Origin: Chara braunii
Taxonomy: Eukaryota; Streptophyta; Charophyceae; Charales; Characeae
Length of the DNA: 32,027 bases
Reading direction: 5' to 3'
Assembly: GCA_003427395.1 (NCBI GenBank)
Contig: BFEA01000469.1
Coordinates: 1,054,473-1,086,499, forward strand
The position numbers and the translations under genes were made by a program. The notes beneath the pieces are model-generated. The model made no database searches and was not told the DNA's origin. It worked only from the letters and a program-made list of their open reading frames with translations. Positions 19,028 through 28,763 of the stretch are shown here, piece after piece (within the stretch, counting starts at the first letter, position 1; each line of letters begins with the position of its first letter).

Positions 19028-19329
19028 AATACGACCCTTCGCCTTCTAGTTGGGAGGCAGTGACCTCTTCCTTCCATCCCCATGTCCTATCCTAGCATCC
19101 AGGTCTAGGACCTTCTTGCTAAACGAGGGGAAGTTGTGTACATTGATGTTTGCCTCGCCGCCAACTGATTCCTGAGTGGCATAGGGAGACATCTCAGGTA
19201 AGTGGTTAGCAAGACCTGGGGGTCATAGCGCACTCCAGGTACACAAATCAAACGCTCTACTGCGTTCGTGGCATCCCTTACTGACTTGAACGGTCAATTG
19301 CTCAGAGTCAGGATGGCGTCAGTGGCCTT

Positions 19330-20552
19330 TTGGTCCTCCTAAGGATCATGCCACCTTTCCTCCACCATCTTCAGGAAGTCTTCCAGTTTCTGGTTGATTC
19401 CAAACACGGAAGTCATGTTCATATCCCTGCACTTGCACTAGCCCACTTAACCATCGTGCTGCACTCCCCTCAAGATAGGAGGCAGCCACCTCGTGTGGCA
19501 CGGTTAACTTGCACTTAACATAGACCGGCAGTGACCTCAACCATGTGTCGAGGTCTTCGCCCCTCATGTCCCCTGAAAAGGGTTTCGGTGAGGCGATGGC
19601 CGTCTTTGGAACCCACTGGCCTTGTCCCGGTTCCTGACCCACTCCGGGTTGTGGGTCCTGGGGCGCCGGTTGCTGCACTAATGACTGTTGGGGTTGTGTG
19701 CCCAGTTGTTGTGCTGGCTGCAAGACAGCAGGCTGCCCAGTCACAGCAACCTAGATGGAGGTTGGGAATACACTGTCTATACAGGAATCTGTACACTAGG
19801 ACCTGCTGAGAACCCTCCTGTCAAAGGCATTCCTAGGGAAGCGGCCCATACTGATGTTGGAGTTGTGTATGGGGATACCCCAGTCACCGGTGGGACAGAA
19901 GGAGGAGGTTGTACCACGGGCCTGGCACCGGGCCCTGATGGTGATGGTGTCGCCTGCGCTCGCCCGACCAGCACGGCCAGGCGGCTCTGTTGGATGTCCT
20001 GTAAGAACGCCATTTGGTGATCCTGCATTTCTACCACATCTAGCAAGACCGTCCTCAGGGTTCTCATATTATCATCCACGTTCGTCAGGTTCATCTCCTC
20101 TAACTCACTAATGTTCGCTTGTCTCCGCTGCATCCTTGCGCATCTCCTAATCATTCTTTCTCTGCCTTTATCTCCCCTAAAGCCTTATGTAGTTGTGCCT
20201 CCTGAGCATCTGCTTGTCGCATGGCGACCTCTTCGGGAGTGAGAACTAACGGCTGGCTTTCCACGCCAGTGGACTGACCCAGGGCTTGTGCGACCGTTGA
20301 CCCTACAGTCCCTAAACTACTAGCCTGAGAGCTCTGTTGCGCAGCAGTTGCCATGGCTGTTGAAGTAGCGGCCTCGCTTGCGAATGTCCTGCTTGCCTCT
20401 GCGGCCCTAGCTCTTCGCTGCTGCTGTTGCCTCTCTCTCTGCTGGCGGAACAGGACTTTGTCGCCCTCTGGTCCTAATGCCAAGTGGGCTATTGGGCGTC
20501 TGGCTGATCGCAGGATCCTGTCGCCCTCCCTAGTTTCCCCCCTGTCTCTCAT
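19330..20552 (-). pseudogene. gag: gag (capsid) remnant, split by frameshifts
   Basis: Three consecutive minus-strand frames make up a broken Gag. Frame 20552-20151 is Gln/Arg/Ala-rich. Frame 20154-19777 starts on an overlapping ATGA and contains a helical segment beginning ISELEEMNL. Frame 19744-19346 contains the retrotransposon gag core: KPFSGDMRGEDLDTWLRSL, followed by an amphipathic helix and ASYLEGSAARWL. The last frame then shifts near 19390; another frame continues with a typical capsid helix. An intact Gag would be one ORF, so this copy cannot make capsid. Confidence 0.85.
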
Positions 20553-21790
20553 AAGCTACAGAACTGGACATGATCTGCACTAGGTCACTCACTGATGCCT
20601 ACCGCAGCATCATGCACATACCAATTTAAATTAACCGGTGGCTGTTTCAGAGTCTACGCATTCGGGTCCAACAGGTAAGTTCAGATTCCTACAAATGAAA
20701 CTATTTTTACTTAATTAGTCCACGAACTGAGAGCAGATTTCTATCTAATGTTGTCTGTCAGATGTCAATGGCAGTCCATCTAACTAATCAAAATAAAAAT
20801 AGAATCGTCTGTGTGGATATTTGCAGAGTGGAATTGAACATGAACTTATCTCCTGGAATCTACCCCTCCCTCAGTTCCTCTTGATGGTCACTTGACGTCA
20901 GCGTCCCTGAGCGATCCAAAACAGCGTCCGTGTCTAAAGGTGTGCACACGGCCCACCCCTGTGCCCCGAGTGTATGCTGAGCTGGCCAGCCCTGCACTAC
21001 TTTTATCCTCGCGTGCAGCGAGCCTTACACCGACTGATTGACTGATCAGGAGGCGTTTTAGGACGGCCACCGAAGTCCTCAGGAATTATTTAACGTCGCA
21101 GATAGGACGATGATCACAGTCAATGGAAGGTACCCCGCCGGTGCTTATTTATAGACGCCCGGTACTCGTCTCTCCTGTAGGGCTGGCCTGCCCCTCGTCA
21201 CCCATCTATCAGCGCAGCAGGCAGACAAAGGACAAAGCAGCAAAGCATGTGTGCTCTACTCCCGGTGGGTTGGCATGGTGACCGTGACCCAGTGCTTCGT
21301 CCAGGGCCCTTCAGATAGCTCCGCCCTCTCCTTCCAGATGCTCCACGTGAACAACGCCGACTCTCAAGGTTGAGCGCACCTGACTCCTCACATGAGAGGA
21401 CTCTAAAGACAGAACACATTCTCACGGTAAGAAGTGTCGAAGAGGGTAGATAAGGTTAGGTGCAACGTACCTCAAAAGAGCTGCCCCCAACCACAGATAT
21501 TCTCACCAGATGACCTGATGCCAACTTTGATGACCAATCGCTGCTTCGGCACAATCAGCATTACACCGCCGTTCCCCCTCAGCATCAATCGCACATCAGA
21601 TAGTTCTCATCACACTGCGAACACCCACCATTCACCAAGTAGCCTTCCTGGTGATACCCCTCACCTCTTGGGTCACCCTACTTGCCTTCGCCCTCCTCGC
21701 TACACACTCCCTACGGCCGCTCGCCCAGCAGACCGCATGCATGTACCGCATAGGCAGAAGACAAGCGCCAGATTAGCGCACCGTACCACA
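20553..21790 (-). other. Untranslated leader of the gypsy element
   Basis: About 1.2 kb separates the primer-binding site from the first gag ATG (20552). I see no recognisable protein in either strand. ORFs such as 21434-22042 (+) run from this leader into the LTR and are chance frames. A leader of this length could hold packaging signals, but none can be identified by eye. Confidence 0.6.
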
Positions 21791-21802
21791 GCTCTGATAC
21801 CA
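21791..21802 (-). other. Primer-binding site, tRNA-iMet type
   Basis: The minus strand reads TGGTATCAGAGC, complementary to the 3' end of plant initiator methionine tRNA including its CCA. It lies three bases inside the 5' LTR. This is where minus-strand DNA synthesis is primed. Confidence 0.95.
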
Positions 21803-21805
21803 AAT

Positions 21806-22726
21806 TGCAAGGAAAAGAGCAATAGTGAACTTCATAAACCAAGCAGCATGATACACATGAGACCAGATAGTCGTGACCTCGAACCAAAAGCAGAATTGCA
21901 ACACGAGTTCCACCAAATAAGAGCACCGCAAAAGCTCATAAGTGTCAATGTTGGAATAGTCTCATCATCATCAACAAAAAACCAATGTCAACTTCCTATC
22001 TGGCGCTCTGCGCCCAGACTACAAGTGGTAGATCCTATCTAGCCTATCTACAATGCCGCTGGCGACGTCAACAGATCCCCGAAGTAAAGCGGATCCCGGC
22101 CAATGCCATTCGCCTCAAGCACCAGGTATGTCTCTCGTATCACTCACAACCTCGATCCCCCACTCACAGATGCCATGTGCACCCGAGGACCACCATGCAC
22201 CCCATCCAGCATACAGCAGCGCAGCTCGGCTATGGCTGCCTGCTCATCCAGCTCGCCCGTGAGGGTGTGAGCGCTGGCCAGCGTTAGCGCAGCATGCAGC
22301 CAGTGCCCGAATGAGGAGTGCTGGGGCAGGCACTTTCCTAAATGGAAGTGACCTGCCTGCTGCGTGCGACCTGCCTGCATTGGGCCTTGGTCCAGAAGCT
22401 TCCGGTAGGCCCCGTGAGGCTGAGCCCCAGTCCGAACGAATCAAGCCCAGGGCCTGTGGTGGTTTCCTGTGTCCAACTGCCCGCAGCCTGTGTTCAGCCC
22501 ATGTTGCGTATCTGGCCCAGGGCCTGCCTCCGTTACATACAAAAAAGGCAGCTTGGGCCTGGGTGCTCTCAACCAACTGGCGCTGCGCAACTGCCTGAAT
22601 TTCCCCAGTTGCGTGGTGACCCCAAAAATGGGCCTGTAGGCCTTGGTCGAGCCGGCCTTCACTTAGGGCAGCCGACTGTACTGAAAATAGGGCCCAGTAG
22701 GGCGTATCGAGGCCTTGAGCCTCTCA
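21806..22726 (-). repeat. 5' LTR of the gypsy element
   Basis: This 921-bp sequence aligns along its whole length with 13015-13936. Read on the minus strand it begins TG (TGAGAGGCTC...) and ends CA (...CCTTGCA), the standard LTR termini. It abuts the primer-binding site after a three-base spacer. Compared with the other LTR it lacks a short GC-rich stretch near 22292 and carries about 15 extra bases near 22555. ORFs inside it are not genes. Confidence 0.93.
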
Positions 22727-22747
22727 TTTTTTTTTATTTGATAAAAA

Positions 22748-22970
22748 CAGAACCTTATGGTTCTGGCTCCTTTTCCATTCTGGGGAGCATCAGTCCGGTT
22801 CCTTTTCCCCCGGCAAGTCCAAGCTAGTACAAATGTTACTCACTCACACTCCTCCCCCTTATGGCATGGAGGCCCAGAAGACGGCATTGATTACTTCCTT
22901 GAAGGAGGATGTACCGATCTTCACCCTTGCTTAAGTTAGCCTATTCTAACCTGTTTTTTCCTTAGAAGCT
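22748..22970 (+). repeat. Dispersed repeat R1, second long copy
   Basis: This aligns with 6861-7090 at clearly more than chance similarity over its whole length. The starting hairpin is kept (cagaacc-ttat-ggttctg); only the loop differs. It lies 21 bases outside the 5' LTR of the gypsy element. Confidence 0.8.
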
Positions 22971-25158
22971 ATGAGTGATAGCTACTCGACTTTGCTGGAA
23001 CTATTTGGTCTTTTTTCTGACTGCTCCTCTCTGTCAATTGAGCCTATGGCGTGACTCTGCTTTACCCGTGCGGAGGGTGTGACGGGCCTCTTTGCTCTAA
23101 TTTCGGTTTCCTTTGGAGAGATTTTCTTTGAAAGTAATGTCTGAGGCTAAAACCCTAAACCCTGAATTACTGGTAGCGGGTTTGGAAGTATCGTCTGACT
23201 GTAACCTTGAGAAGTGCATCTGAAGCGAAAAACTCTAAACCCTAGAGATTTGAAAGGCAGATGACCCGTTGGCCGAACTATTATCGGGAGCTTGGACCGT
23301 GTATCTTGATGGGGAGTAGTGTGATGGGTAATTGGTGTTAGGATTTAGTGTGGTGTGAATGACGTGGGTGTGTTGGGTTTCTGGTGTGGGCATGAGACAA
23401 TGAGGATGGGAGGGTATTTCGGTTGATGAGGGTGCGTTCGGGTGATGTTTGATGGTGAGCGGTGGTTGTGGGGGGGGGGGGGTAGGTGATTAGGGTGGGT
23501 TGATAGAAAAGTTCATAGAGCGGTATCTCAACAGTACATCGTCGTATTGGTATTTCAACAGTACAAAAAAAAAAGAACGGAGGAAGACTACCGTAGTGTC
23601 TGACAAGCGGCTGAGGGACTGTTGGGACCACCCCTCCCCTGTGCTCTGCCCCCCGCGCGATTAACCTGCTGCGTGCCTGGATGCTGCTAGCAAGCTTCCC
23701 GACCTGCAAGGTAATCCCTGAGGTGGGCCTATGGGCTGCACTTGGGGCGGTCCATAGCAGGCCCCCCTTGCTTATTTGGCTCGTGCCACAAGGGTATGGC
23801 TGTTCTGTTACGATCCTGGTCACTTCCGAAGTGCAAATTCACAGGGAAAGACAATGCCACCCAAATGAAATCACTTGCAAAGAGATAGAGACCAAAGAAG
23901 AAGAGAGAAAGAAGAAGAAGAAAAAGAAGATGTACACCAGCAAGACCAATGACAAATCCCCCTTCTCTCTCCACCTTCCGCCTCCGCCTTGTCTTCACCA
24001 ATTTTATTTCTTCTCCTACAAAACAATAATAATAACAATGAGTAGTTGAACCAGAATCAATATTCGAAGTTCCCTATTACTGCCAGCACAACAACAGGTC
24101 CACCATAGCTATGGCTTCTCCCTTCTTCCTTCCCTCACATGCCAAGGTATGGCGGACTATTAAGGGCTCTGCCCTCCTGTGCAAAGCACAACACAAAGCA
24201 GCTATGGTCGCTGCTCATCAGGCCGCCATGCCTGACTCTGCCTCGAGCTTCCTTGGTGCGGCACTACCCCAACTGGGCCCTTCCAGATGCAGCGCCTATC
24301 AAGGTGATGAAGATGGTGTCTACCATAGCCAGGTAGGTACCTCACCACTCTCCTCCTTCGCCCCCTTCTTCCTCCTCCCTGGGCTGGCTTGCTCGCCATA
24401 GCCAGGCTGAGCGCCCAGCTGCTCTTCGTCCTCCCAGGCAACGCTCTGAGTCTGGGTGCCCGCTCAAGCAGTATGTCACCCAACCTTGCACACCGCAAAT
24501 GAGGAAGAGCTCTTCGCTCTTCCTGGTGATATAGCGAGGCAGGAGCCTCCTGGGCGGTGACTTCCAGGCCTTTGCGGCCTCCCAGCAACCGGTACTTCCT
24601 CCCTTTCGGAGGGAAACATCATTGCAGGCTGCTGATATCGTCCTCTCAGGCCCTAGACTACTCACTACTGGACCGGTACCCACCTAGGCCTAGCCCACCG
24701 CTACTGGGTCTCTAAAAATGCCAACCTTTGTCTTGTTCTGCTCGGCCTCGAGTGCCTGACACATTTACTGCTTCGTGTAGTGGTACCGTCCTACCTGCTA
24801 CTCGAGTGTTTTTCCATCTGCCCTAAGTGTCGCGGGCCTAGTCCCCGCTACTCGAGTGTTTCCCCTCTGCAACCCTCAAAGCCACGGCCACAGGTAAGTA
24901 TCGGCCCGAAGGGCCTCCGAAACAACAAGTGCCCTTGTGGGTCACTCACACACTCAAGCCGACAAGCACTCAGACAGGCACGCAGACAACAAGCACGCCC
25001 ACACAGAGATTTAGCTGTTGGCACATATGACGAACATGAATGATCATTCCTTGATGCACTGTGCTGGCACAGTCACTGCAAAGCACAAACTACTGCAAGT
25101 GAAGAGAAAGTGAAGAAACCAAAAAAAAAGAGCACTCCGCAGTAAACTTGAAGTCCAA

Positions 25159-25159
<1 letters not shown>
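22971..25159. other. No recognisable gene
   Basis: It holds the telomere-like motifs, a G13 run (23470-23482), a GAA-rich patch (23890-23930) and GC-rich DNA at 24100-24680 with overlapping frames on both strands that I cannot assign. Confidence 0.4.
23149..23245 (+). repeat. Two plant-type telomere-like motifs (telo-boxes)
   Basis: AAAACCCTAAACCCTG lies at 23149-23164 and CTCTAAACCCTAG at 23233-23245, both with the CCCTAAA plant telomere unit. Such boxes occur in plant promoters of translation genes and as internal telomere relics. No gene follows here that I can recognise. Confidence 0.6.
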
Positions 25160-25227
<68 letters not shown>

Positions 25228-25299
25228 CATGTGCGCACCAGTCCACAATGGTAACAAGGGCTCTCTCTCCCTCTCCCTCTGTGTGTGTGTGTGTGTGTG
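25160..25299. repeat. (TC)33 tract followed by CT-rich and (GT)n tracts
   Basis: An uninterrupted TC tract covers 25160-25225. After a short unique spacer, a CTCTCTCCCTCT stretch and a GT run of about nine units follow (25261-25299). The minus-strand ORFs with Arg-Glu repeats here are artefacts of the tract. Confidence 0.97.
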
Positions 25300-25528
25300 G
25301 CGGCGGCAGGTGGGCAGGAAAGCACTCTGAAGTTCCTTGATCCGCCCTTTTTTCCTTTTGGCACTGAGGAACTGCGCTCTGCCTCCAACAGTCTGCCCAG
25401 GATGCAAGTAGAAAAGAGGCTGGTCCGGCCACCCTGTACGGCCAATACCGGCCCCAAAAATAATCAAAACATCTTTCAGGGGGCGCCCTGGACCCAAGGA
25501 ACAGATGTATGGTGCCCCCCCTTTTCAA

Positions 25529-25556
25529 TTTTTTTTTTTTTTTTGGGGGGGGGGGG
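25529..25556. repeat. T16 followed directly by G12
   Basis: Two adjoining homopolymers just upstream of the interleaved inverted repeats at 25560-25636. Confidence 0.9.
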
Positions 25557-25559
25557 CCT

Positions 25560-25636
25560 TCCAGACGGGCCTCCTACGGTCCGGCGTCCAGACACCGGAC
25601 AGCAGACCCGTCTGGACGCCTGTCCGGATGTCTGGA
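25560..25636. repeat. Interleaved inverted repeats (A-B-A'-B')
   Basis: Arm A (TCCAGACGGG, 25560-25569) pairs perfectly with A' (25607-25616). Arm B (25587-25602) pairs with B' (25620-25636) apart from one extra base. The arms alternate instead of nesting, so a transcript could fold as a pseudoknot, and A/B also share TCCAGAC. Confidence 0.7.
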
Positions 25637-25863
25637 TGGTAGCCATGATAGTTCCCAAAGAGTCAGGTCTCAGCAATGTATCTCCCCAGAGTCAGCTCTC
25701 AGCAACGTACGAAAAAGCATTTAAAAAAAAAAAAAAAAACAGTATTTCCCCTGGCAGATAGGAGTCGCAAAGAGTACTAGAACTATTATAAGACGCTGTT
25801 CGTTATACTTCCTCCCTGCGATTGAACAAACTCGTAAAAAGCATATCAATGAAAGGATTTAAC

Positions 25864-25912
25864 GCTGACAGTCCCGAGTCCCGGTCCCAGTCCCGGTCCC
25901 GGTCCCAGGATG
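25864..25912. repeat. Short tandem repeat, unit GTCCCG/GTCCCA
   Basis: About six copies of a six-base unit in a row (cccgagtcccggtcccag and onward), followed by isolated gtcccag copies. Confidence 0.75.
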
Positions 25913-26414
25913 TCCCAGTAGGTCATGTCCTAGGGTCCGTAGGTTGAAGCATCGGAGGTCGGTAGAAGCCGTGTATCAAAGTGTCGCAGCCCGGTAATTG
26001 TCTTCGGCCCAAAGTTCAACTTTGCAGCAGCATCCCTTGAAAGTCCGGAGACTTCCGGAGCAGGAAAACATACAGCAGAGCTCGTGGGCGACCGGAACCA
26101 TTCCGAAGCAGGCAGAGCAAGTCAACATCAACTATTAATAGCTGCTACGGGGCCAAGACAGACAGATTGTTCATTCACGAAGTTGCGGAAACACTGCTGG
26201 ATGCTTGTGCAATTGCACGACCTGGACAGAGGGAGGCGCTGGGGGAGAAGCAAGCGCCCTGGCGGAGCAGCAGTCAGCCATAGCTAGGCACAGGGAGGAG
26301 GAAGAAGGCGGCCATAGCCACAAAGTTTCAGAGTGCCTCATCGCATTTGTATTTATTGCAGATCCAAGTAGGGTGGGGGAGAGCTTGAGAACAGCAGAGA
26401 GGCTAGAGCGAAGG

Positions 26415-26575
<161 letters not shown>

Positions 26576-27083
26576 CACATCAAGGGAGGGGGAGTCACGT
26601 ACTTACCGGTATCGGTGTGGAGTTGCGGGATCGTGGGCGTGGCCGCTGGGTACTTGAACTCTCCAATTGTATATTATCATATTTTTAGGTGGAAATTCAT
26701 TTGCTGCTGATTCATGTGTCAAGACCCGGTTGTGGTGTGAACACTCGTCTGAACGCTCTCTTCATGCATGCTGCCAACTGGGTCGAACTTGTGAGGTGCA
26801 TTGCAAAAAAAAAAAGGAGGTCTCTCTCCCAGGCTTACGTCTGAGCGATGTGTTATCAAATAATAAATTATTAATTAAAAAAAATCAGGTATTTCTGCCA
26901 AACTTAGGTGTGGGCAATGTGTTATTATTAACTTATTGAAGTTAATAATTAAACTGATCAGAACAGAATCAACAGATACTACACTTGATGTATTTTACAG
27001 GCCAAAAGGCCAAGAAAGCTATATCTGACGAAAGGGACGCTGGACGTGGTTTCCATCGTGTTTCCCCCCCCCCCCTAATCTGA

Positions 27084-27141
27084 GTCATCCTTGCGCAGGG
27101 GCCATGCTAATCTTCAGTGTATCGTTCCACTTTTAACGGAT
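27084..27141 (-). pseudogene. U6 snRNA-like element (probable pseudogene)
   Basis: Read on the minus strand, 58 bases match the central part of plant U6 snRNA with about four mismatches, judged from memory of the conserved sequence. They start ATCCG, include GGAACGATACA, keep GAAGATTAGC with the AGC triad, and continue through CATGGCCCCTGCGCAAGGATGAC. Two mismatches fall in the invariant ACAGAGA box, which reads ACACTGA. The 5' stem-loop and the 3' end of U6 are replaced by unrelated sequence, and no U6 promoter elements or T-run terminator are visible. It is therefore most likely a truncated U6 retropseudogene rather than a working spliceosomal RNA gene. Confidence 0.85.
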
Positions 27142-27177
27142 ACAAAATTCCTTTTCTTTTATTTTTATTTTTTTTCA

Positions 27178-27259
27178 AGGTCTGAGCAATGTGTTCCCTG
27201 GTCTATAGTCAGGTCGAAGAAACGTATTCCATGGTCCAGACTCAGGTCTAATCAATGTA
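27178..27259 (+). repeat. Tandem units of the CAGGTCTGAGCAATGT motif
   Basis: Three related units, at 27178-27193, 27211-27226 and 27243-27259, are spaced about 32 bases apart. Further copies lie at 25664-25680, 25693-25709, 26837-26852 and 26906-26920. Confidence 0.65.
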
Positions 27260-27579
27260 CTCCCGTGTTCCGTTTTGTCTGTGTGCACTTATATTGCCAG
27301 CTGCTTTGTAATGGAGAGGCGTGTTTCGGAGGGGGTGATGGGGCTGACATGAGATGAATCTTCGTGGCTGGCCTTGTGTTTTGCTAAACCATGTAACATG
27401 ATCAAAGCTAACTCCAGCGGCCATAGTCTCATTTTTAGTGTATCAGGTGATCTCCCGACCTCTACCACTTCCTCCTCTTTCTCCACGCCTTTCATGCGCC
27501 AGAAGTCCAGGCTCTTGATTGGTATACGCTAAAAGAATAGATGCCCTATGGACTGACCAATGTGGAGTTAGGAACGGCT

Positions 27580-27630
27580 CCATCTATTGGTGGGGAGCGT
27601 CACCTGCTGGAAAGCGGGTCCAGCGTCCCT
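27580..27630 (+). repeat. Dispersed repeat R2, copy 2
   Basis: This is the partner of 12595-12645. Here it is preceded by ggaacggct, which extends the likeness to R1 (ggttctggctcc), and followed shortly by a T run. Confidence 0.75.
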
Positions 27631-28142
27631 TGAATACATTTTTTTTCAGAGAGAATGACTGAGAAAAGCCCTGCCAGCATTGATTGCTCTGGTGTCCAGA
27701 GGATTAACAGTGAAGGATATTGAGCAATAAGGGAAACGAATGTTGCCACTGATGTTGAGAGCTAATTCCTCCTTCCCTCTTCTGGCCCCCCACACCCCAT
27801 CCTTTTCCTCCCTTTCTCCTCCGCCCCACCCCATTTGCTACTGCTTGAATGTACCTCCAATAGCCTGCCAGCCTTAATTGCCCTGTTACTTGACGATATG
27901 AATACAGAAGTGTATGCTGGGTAGTAGTGCGGCCTCTTCAGTCTGCCTCCGACTGCCAGATCGTACCTGTTCCCCTAGCGGCCAGCTCTCACCCAATGCT
28001 CATCGGCCCGTGGTCCTGCCCGTGGGCTTGCTCGCTCCGCTCACTCTGCCCCATACCATTTCATATCAACCATTGCCAGTCGGTGGGGCGGGAATGGGTC
28101 CGGAAATTCTGTGGGTGGTCGCAGCGGGATGTCATGGCCCAC

Positions 28143-28188
28143 CTTAGTCCAATCTTTTTTTTTTTTTTTTTTTCTTAGTCCAATCTTT
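28143..28188 (-). mobile_element. Poly(A)-only insertion between perfect direct repeats
   Basis: The 15-base sequence cttagtccaatcttt occurs at 28143-28157 and 28174-28188, separated by T only; the full T run is 28155-28173. On the minus strand this reads target repeat, A run, target repeat. That is the structure left by LINE-type reverse transcription when nothing but the poly(A) tail is copied. Simple slippage duplication is the alternative. Confidence 0.6.
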
Positions 28189-28336
28189 AAAACAAATATA
28201 GTAGCCTCTCTTGAATTCCACCTGATTGTCCTTCTGGGCAAGCCTGCCCTCCCATCGGACGGATGCTATCCAGACCCCGTTCACACTATGATGCGAGGCA
28301 TGGACCTCTCCCACTAACAATGCTTTTGAAAGCAAC

Positions 28337-28690
28337 ATGTTTAAGCTAGGGAGGAGAGCGGTCATGTGGTCCCTCGGGAGAAAGCGCTGTATCCATGACA
28401 TTGAGGGGGTCCGCATAGCAGGGCAAGAGGCAACAGATATGATAAAACAATACATTCAACAAGAACTCATGGTACAATGGCATAAAGTTAAAAACCAACT
28501 TGATTTGTTCCATACAGTACTAAAAGACATAACACAGGCTATCCATCAATTCTCGGGGGAATGTGGAATTACTCTAATATTAGTAATATATATGAATATG
28601 ATTATATACCTCACCTTTTCTCTTGACCAGAAAAACGAACATGGCTCCAATGAGTCCAATCCCATTTATGGAGCATCCACAAGACAGTAG
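28337..28690 (+). CDS. Unrecognised 117-residue ORF in an AT-rich island
   Basis: I do not recognise this frame. Residues about 33-72 would form an amphipathic helix (EATDMIKQYIQQELMVQWHK and onward). Residues 78-95 (TLILVIYMNMIIYLTF region) are hydrophobic enough for a membrane span, and the C-terminus is polar. The AT-rich composition of 28440-28690 differs from the surroundings. There is no homology evidence, no neighbouring gene and an overlapping minus-strand ORF (28144-28455), so it may be a chance frame or a fragment of something inserted. Confidence 0.15.
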   Translation: MFKLGRRAVMWSLGRKRCIHDIEGVRIAGQEATDMIKQYIQQELMVQWHKVKNQLDLFHTVLKDITQAIHQFSGECGITLILVIYMNMIIYLTFSLDQKNEHGSNESNPIYGASTRQ

Positions 28691-28738
28691 AATACAATTG
28701 GGATTATTGATTCTCAGCATGAAGAGGATTGACTGGCC

Positions 28739-28763
28739 AAAAAAAAAAAAAAAAAAAAAAAAA
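28739..28763. repeat. Run of 25 A between similar flanks
   Basis: The left flank is gaggattgactggcc and the right flank begins ggagattgattgcc, an imperfect direct repeat. It may be a decayed retroposon target duplication. Confidence 0.7.

Larger units (their letters stand above)
13015..22726 (-). mobile_element. Defective Ty3/gypsy LTR retrotransposon, about 9.7 kb including a gap
   Basis: All structural parts are found in order on the minus strand: 5' LTR (21806-22726), tRNA-iMet primer-binding site, gag, protease, reverse transcriptase, RNase H, integrase, polypurine tract and 3' LTR (13015-13936). Reverse transcriptase before integrase identifies it as Ty3/gypsy rather than Ty1/copia. Both outer ends abut T runs (12968-13014 on the left, 22727-22735 on the right), consistent with a TTTTT target-site duplication, although a homopolymer makes that unprovable. 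The reading frames carry several frameshifts, a nonsense codon and at least one insertion. The two LTRs differ at about 27 of the first 315 aligned bases by hand count. It is therefore an old, inactive copy. Confidence 0.93.

Noticed and set aside
21434-22042. 202-residue plus-strand ORF across leader and LTR
   Set aside because: It runs antisense to the element through the primer-binding site and LTR end, with no motif.
24111-24683. Possible exons on either strand of a GC-rich stretch
   Set aside because: Overlapping frames on both strands have similar length and no motif; composition alone explains them.
25073-25528. ORFs with long Arg-Glu or Leu-Ser runs, also at 26205-26688
   Set aside because: They are translations of the TC and GA microsatellites.
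27084-27141. Functional U6 snRNA gene
   Set aside because: The ACAGAGA box is mutated, both ends are missing and there is no plant U6 promoter or T-run terminator.
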